A stretch of 64,000 nt of DNA, taken from positions 26,993 through 90,992 of the forward strand of contig JAUWWQ010000013.1 of assembly GCA_030616775.1 (NCBI GenBank), written 5' to 3'. The translations under genes were made by a program, and so were the position numbers. The notes beneath the pieces are model-generated. The model was given only the letters and a program-made list of their open reading frames with translations. It had not been told where the DNA came from and searched no databases. Every line of letters begins with the position of its first letter. Within the stretch, counting starts at the first letter, position 1. Of this stretch, positions 62,474-64,000 are shown piece after piece. The DNA comes from Planctomycetota bacterium (GTDB taxonomy: Bacteria > Planctomycetota > Phycisphaerae > UBA1845).

Positions 62474-64000
62474 ATGCGAAATCGAGAATCGAGCACAATC
62501 CGTGCAACGGTCTGTTTTGGCTTCGTACTGGTGACAGCTTCGGTAGTCGCCGGTGTTCATCCTGTTTTGCGGCCAGGCGAGGGCGAGGCACTTGTGCCCG
62601 CTGCCAGATCGCCGATGGCCGAGCCGCCCCAAGCCCCCGTGCCTGCCACGGAGAGCTTGCAGGATCAAGTTTATCCACTTCCCACGAACGTGGAGATTCG
62701 CGAATTCGTGGTCGGTGTAGAGGGCGGCGCGGTCGCCGGAACATCCCGCCTGGTCTACAGCAATACGCTAGGAGCGGCAGTATTTGCGCCAAGCGGGGAC
62801 CTGGCAAGCGCAAGGATCGCGGACGATATCACGACCACGGGCGCCAACTGGTGCAACCTCGACCGCTACGTGATTATGGTCAGTGGGGACAGGGAGGGCG
62901 ACGGCTCCGGCGTGGGGCCCTTCAGTATTGACGTGGCGTTGTATGAGGTTTGCCCTGGCGCGGATGGAGCGCCCATCCCCGGTACTGCGGCTCACGTCGA
63001 CTTTTCGGACAACGGAACATACACCCTCGCTGTTGTCATCCCTCCTGACGTTGACATCCCTATTCCCAGTTCGCTGTATCTTGGGTTGTCGTTTAGCCGC
63101 GACAAATGCGGCGTGGTCGTTGGGGCACCGCCAACCATGGGGTTCTCGGCTGATCGCTTCGATTTCCCTGGCTTCCCCTGTGCAGCAGGATTCGGTGGTT
63201 TCCCCAGGGCTCCGCACGCCAGCTTCTACGCCGAAATATACGTCAGGGACGACTGCGCGGCCTCGTTCGTCGGTTACAAGAACACTAATCATGCGGGTAG
63301 TTTCTACTCCGCGGGTGTGCGAGAGCGCTTCGCCGATGACGTCGCGCTGAACGTAATCGACTGCAACATGGTCGCCTACGAGATCGCACACAGGGGAGAC
63401 GGCATTATCGGGGTTGACCTTCGGAGCTTTCTCAGCAATACCAACCCTAGCTCCGGCGGCGTGATTCCAGGCACCACAATGTACTGCTGGTCCAGTGGGG
63501 ATGACGTTCAGATCTGTCGTAAGGAGTTCTACAAGTGCGATGGTGGTGAACATGACGGAAGGACGTGCGATCCTGATGAGCCAGTGAGCCAGGAATGTCC
63601 CGGAGGTAGCTGCGTCATTGCCCCGATTGCGCTCCCTCGGTCCACTTTCTCCGTTACCTACCTGACGAGCAGCGGCTATACCGGTCCGGTGCTTACCTGC
63701 AAGGAAGCCAATCCCGGCAGCACCGAGAGCTTTTTCAGGGTCTACACAGGCGGAGAGTGGGCCGTCCAGGAATTCGGCGGCCAATGCTGGGCGGGGTTTG
63801 AGCTTACCATCTTCTGCGAGGAAACCCCCCCGGTGGGAGCCTGTTGCGACATGATCCTGAAGGATGAGACCGACGAAGCAGTCTGCCGCGACGACGTGCC
63901 ACTGATGAACTGCGCCAACCCCACCGACAAACTGTGGAAAGAGGACCGAGACTGCGCCTCGACTTGCGTCGGCGGCGAGAACACCGGGGAACCTTGCACC
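62474..64000 (+). CDS. Large Cys-rich secreted protein, 5' part (509 codons, open at right edge)
   Basis: ATG at 62474 follows AGGAAAGGG and stays open to the end of the window with no stop. A signal-like start (IRATVCFGFVLVTASVVAG) leads to a Pro/Ala-rich stretch, then a beta-sandwich-like region (DDITTTGANWCNLDRYVIMV; PFSIDVALYEVCPGADGAPI; VRDDCAASFVGYKNTNHAGS). Thereafter Cys is frequent (YCWSSGDDVQICRKEFYKCD; GHD/GGxC words such as QECPGGSCVIAP). The last part has PVGACCD..., the start of GACC-type repeats frequent in planctomycete extracellular proteins. Function unknown; possibly cell-wall or surface adhesion. The C-terminal sorting signal would lie outside. Confidence 0.8.
   Translation, partial: MRNRESSTIRATVCFGFVLVTASVVAGVHPVLRPGEGEALVPAARSPMAEPPQAPVPATESLQDQVYPLPTNVEIREFVVGVEGGAVAGTSRLVYSNTLGAAVFAPSGDLASARIADDITTTGANWCNLDRYVIMVSGDREGDGSGVGPFSIDVALYEVCPGADGAPIPGTAAHVDFSDNGTYTLAVVIPPDVDIPIPSSLYLGLSFSRDKCGVVVGAPPTMGFSADRFDFPGFPCAAGFGGFPRAPHASFYAEIYVRDDCAASFVGYKNTNHAGSFYSAGVRERFADDVALNVIDCNMVAYEIAHRGDGIIGVDLRSFLSNTNPSSGGVIPGTTMYCWSSGDDVQICRKEFYKCDGGEHDGRTCDPDEPVSQECPGGSCVIAPIALPRSTFSVTYLTSSGYTGPVLTCKEANPGSTESFFRVYTGGEWAVQEFGGQCWAGFELTIFCEETPPVGACCDMILKDETDEAVCRDDVPLMNCANPTDKLWKEDRDCASTCVGGENTGEPCT

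Noticed and set aside
1..64000. tRNA, rRNA and CRISPR arrays
   Set aside because: Both strands were read for cloverleaf-type genes, rRNA blocks and regularly spaced repeats; none was found. The tandem-looking regions are palindromes or GATTG words, not spacer-repeat arrays.

Overview
The window (GC-rich, roughly 60 percent by eye) most likely comes from a member of the Planctomycetota, possibly a Phycisphaerae-like lineage. The evidence is the mix of protein types: a Ser/Thr kinase fused to kinesin-light-chain-type TPRs, a zinc-ribbon four-helix membrane protein, a MoxR/DUF58/BatA/VWA operon with a DUF4159 relative nearby, an Asn/Asp-rich lipoprotein, an IPTL-CTERM-like secreted peptidase and Cys-rich secreted proteins. 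No rRNA, tRNA or CRISPR array was seen.

Layout. 1-600: left edge with a RelE/HigB-type toxin fragment on the minus strand, behind a strong promoter that overlaps a perfect palindrome, plus a small basic ORF and a 67-bp direct repeat. 607-9845: plus-strand run of an exported prenyltransferase-like/DUF4159 protein, a secreted TPR-like protein, a gluzincin peptidase, the kinase-TPR protein, and a decayed copy of a kinase tail. 9957-25761: minus-strand block with a zinc-ribbon membrane protein, an FHA-GAF histidine kinase, a Gfo/Idh/MocA oxidoreductase, and an operon (coiled-coil membrane protein, NHL lipoprotein, VWA/GATase protein, MoxR, DUF3800, DUF58, BatA-like VWA). The DUF3800 gene interrupts moxR-DUF58, and a second copy of the moxR 3' end lies beyond it. 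26172-34271: carboxypeptidase-regulatory/TlpA protein, TPR protein, UbiD decarboxylase, ADP-forming acyl-CoA synthetase, Asn/Asp-rich lipoprotein.

34509-44782: atypical EF-G-like GTPase, ECF sigma/anti-sigma/aspartate carbamoyltransferase chained by 4-nt overlaps, a gene-poor stretch with small ORFs and a nested inverted-repeat element, AMMECR1 and VOC proteins, coaE, rho, and a short SelW/Rdx-like gene that reads through an in-frame TGA. That TGA has a small hairpin 16 nt downstream, so the gene is probably a selenoprotein that ordinary ORF calling misses. 44931-51055: UPF0173 hydrolase, GNAT protein, secreted M14 peptidase and ankyrin protein, xseA-xseB.

51058-59086: OLD-family ATPase/nuclease bracketed by GTCGGGTC palindromes, a Kbl-type PLP enzyme, many palindromic repeats, an uncharacterised protein with a diverged kinase, an O-antigen-ligase-like TPR membrane protein and a small anchored protein. 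59202-64000: hslV-hslU, then a scar in which a truncated, frameshifted IS630 transposase abuts a fragment of iorB, and finally the 5' part of a large Cys-rich secreted protein that runs off the window.
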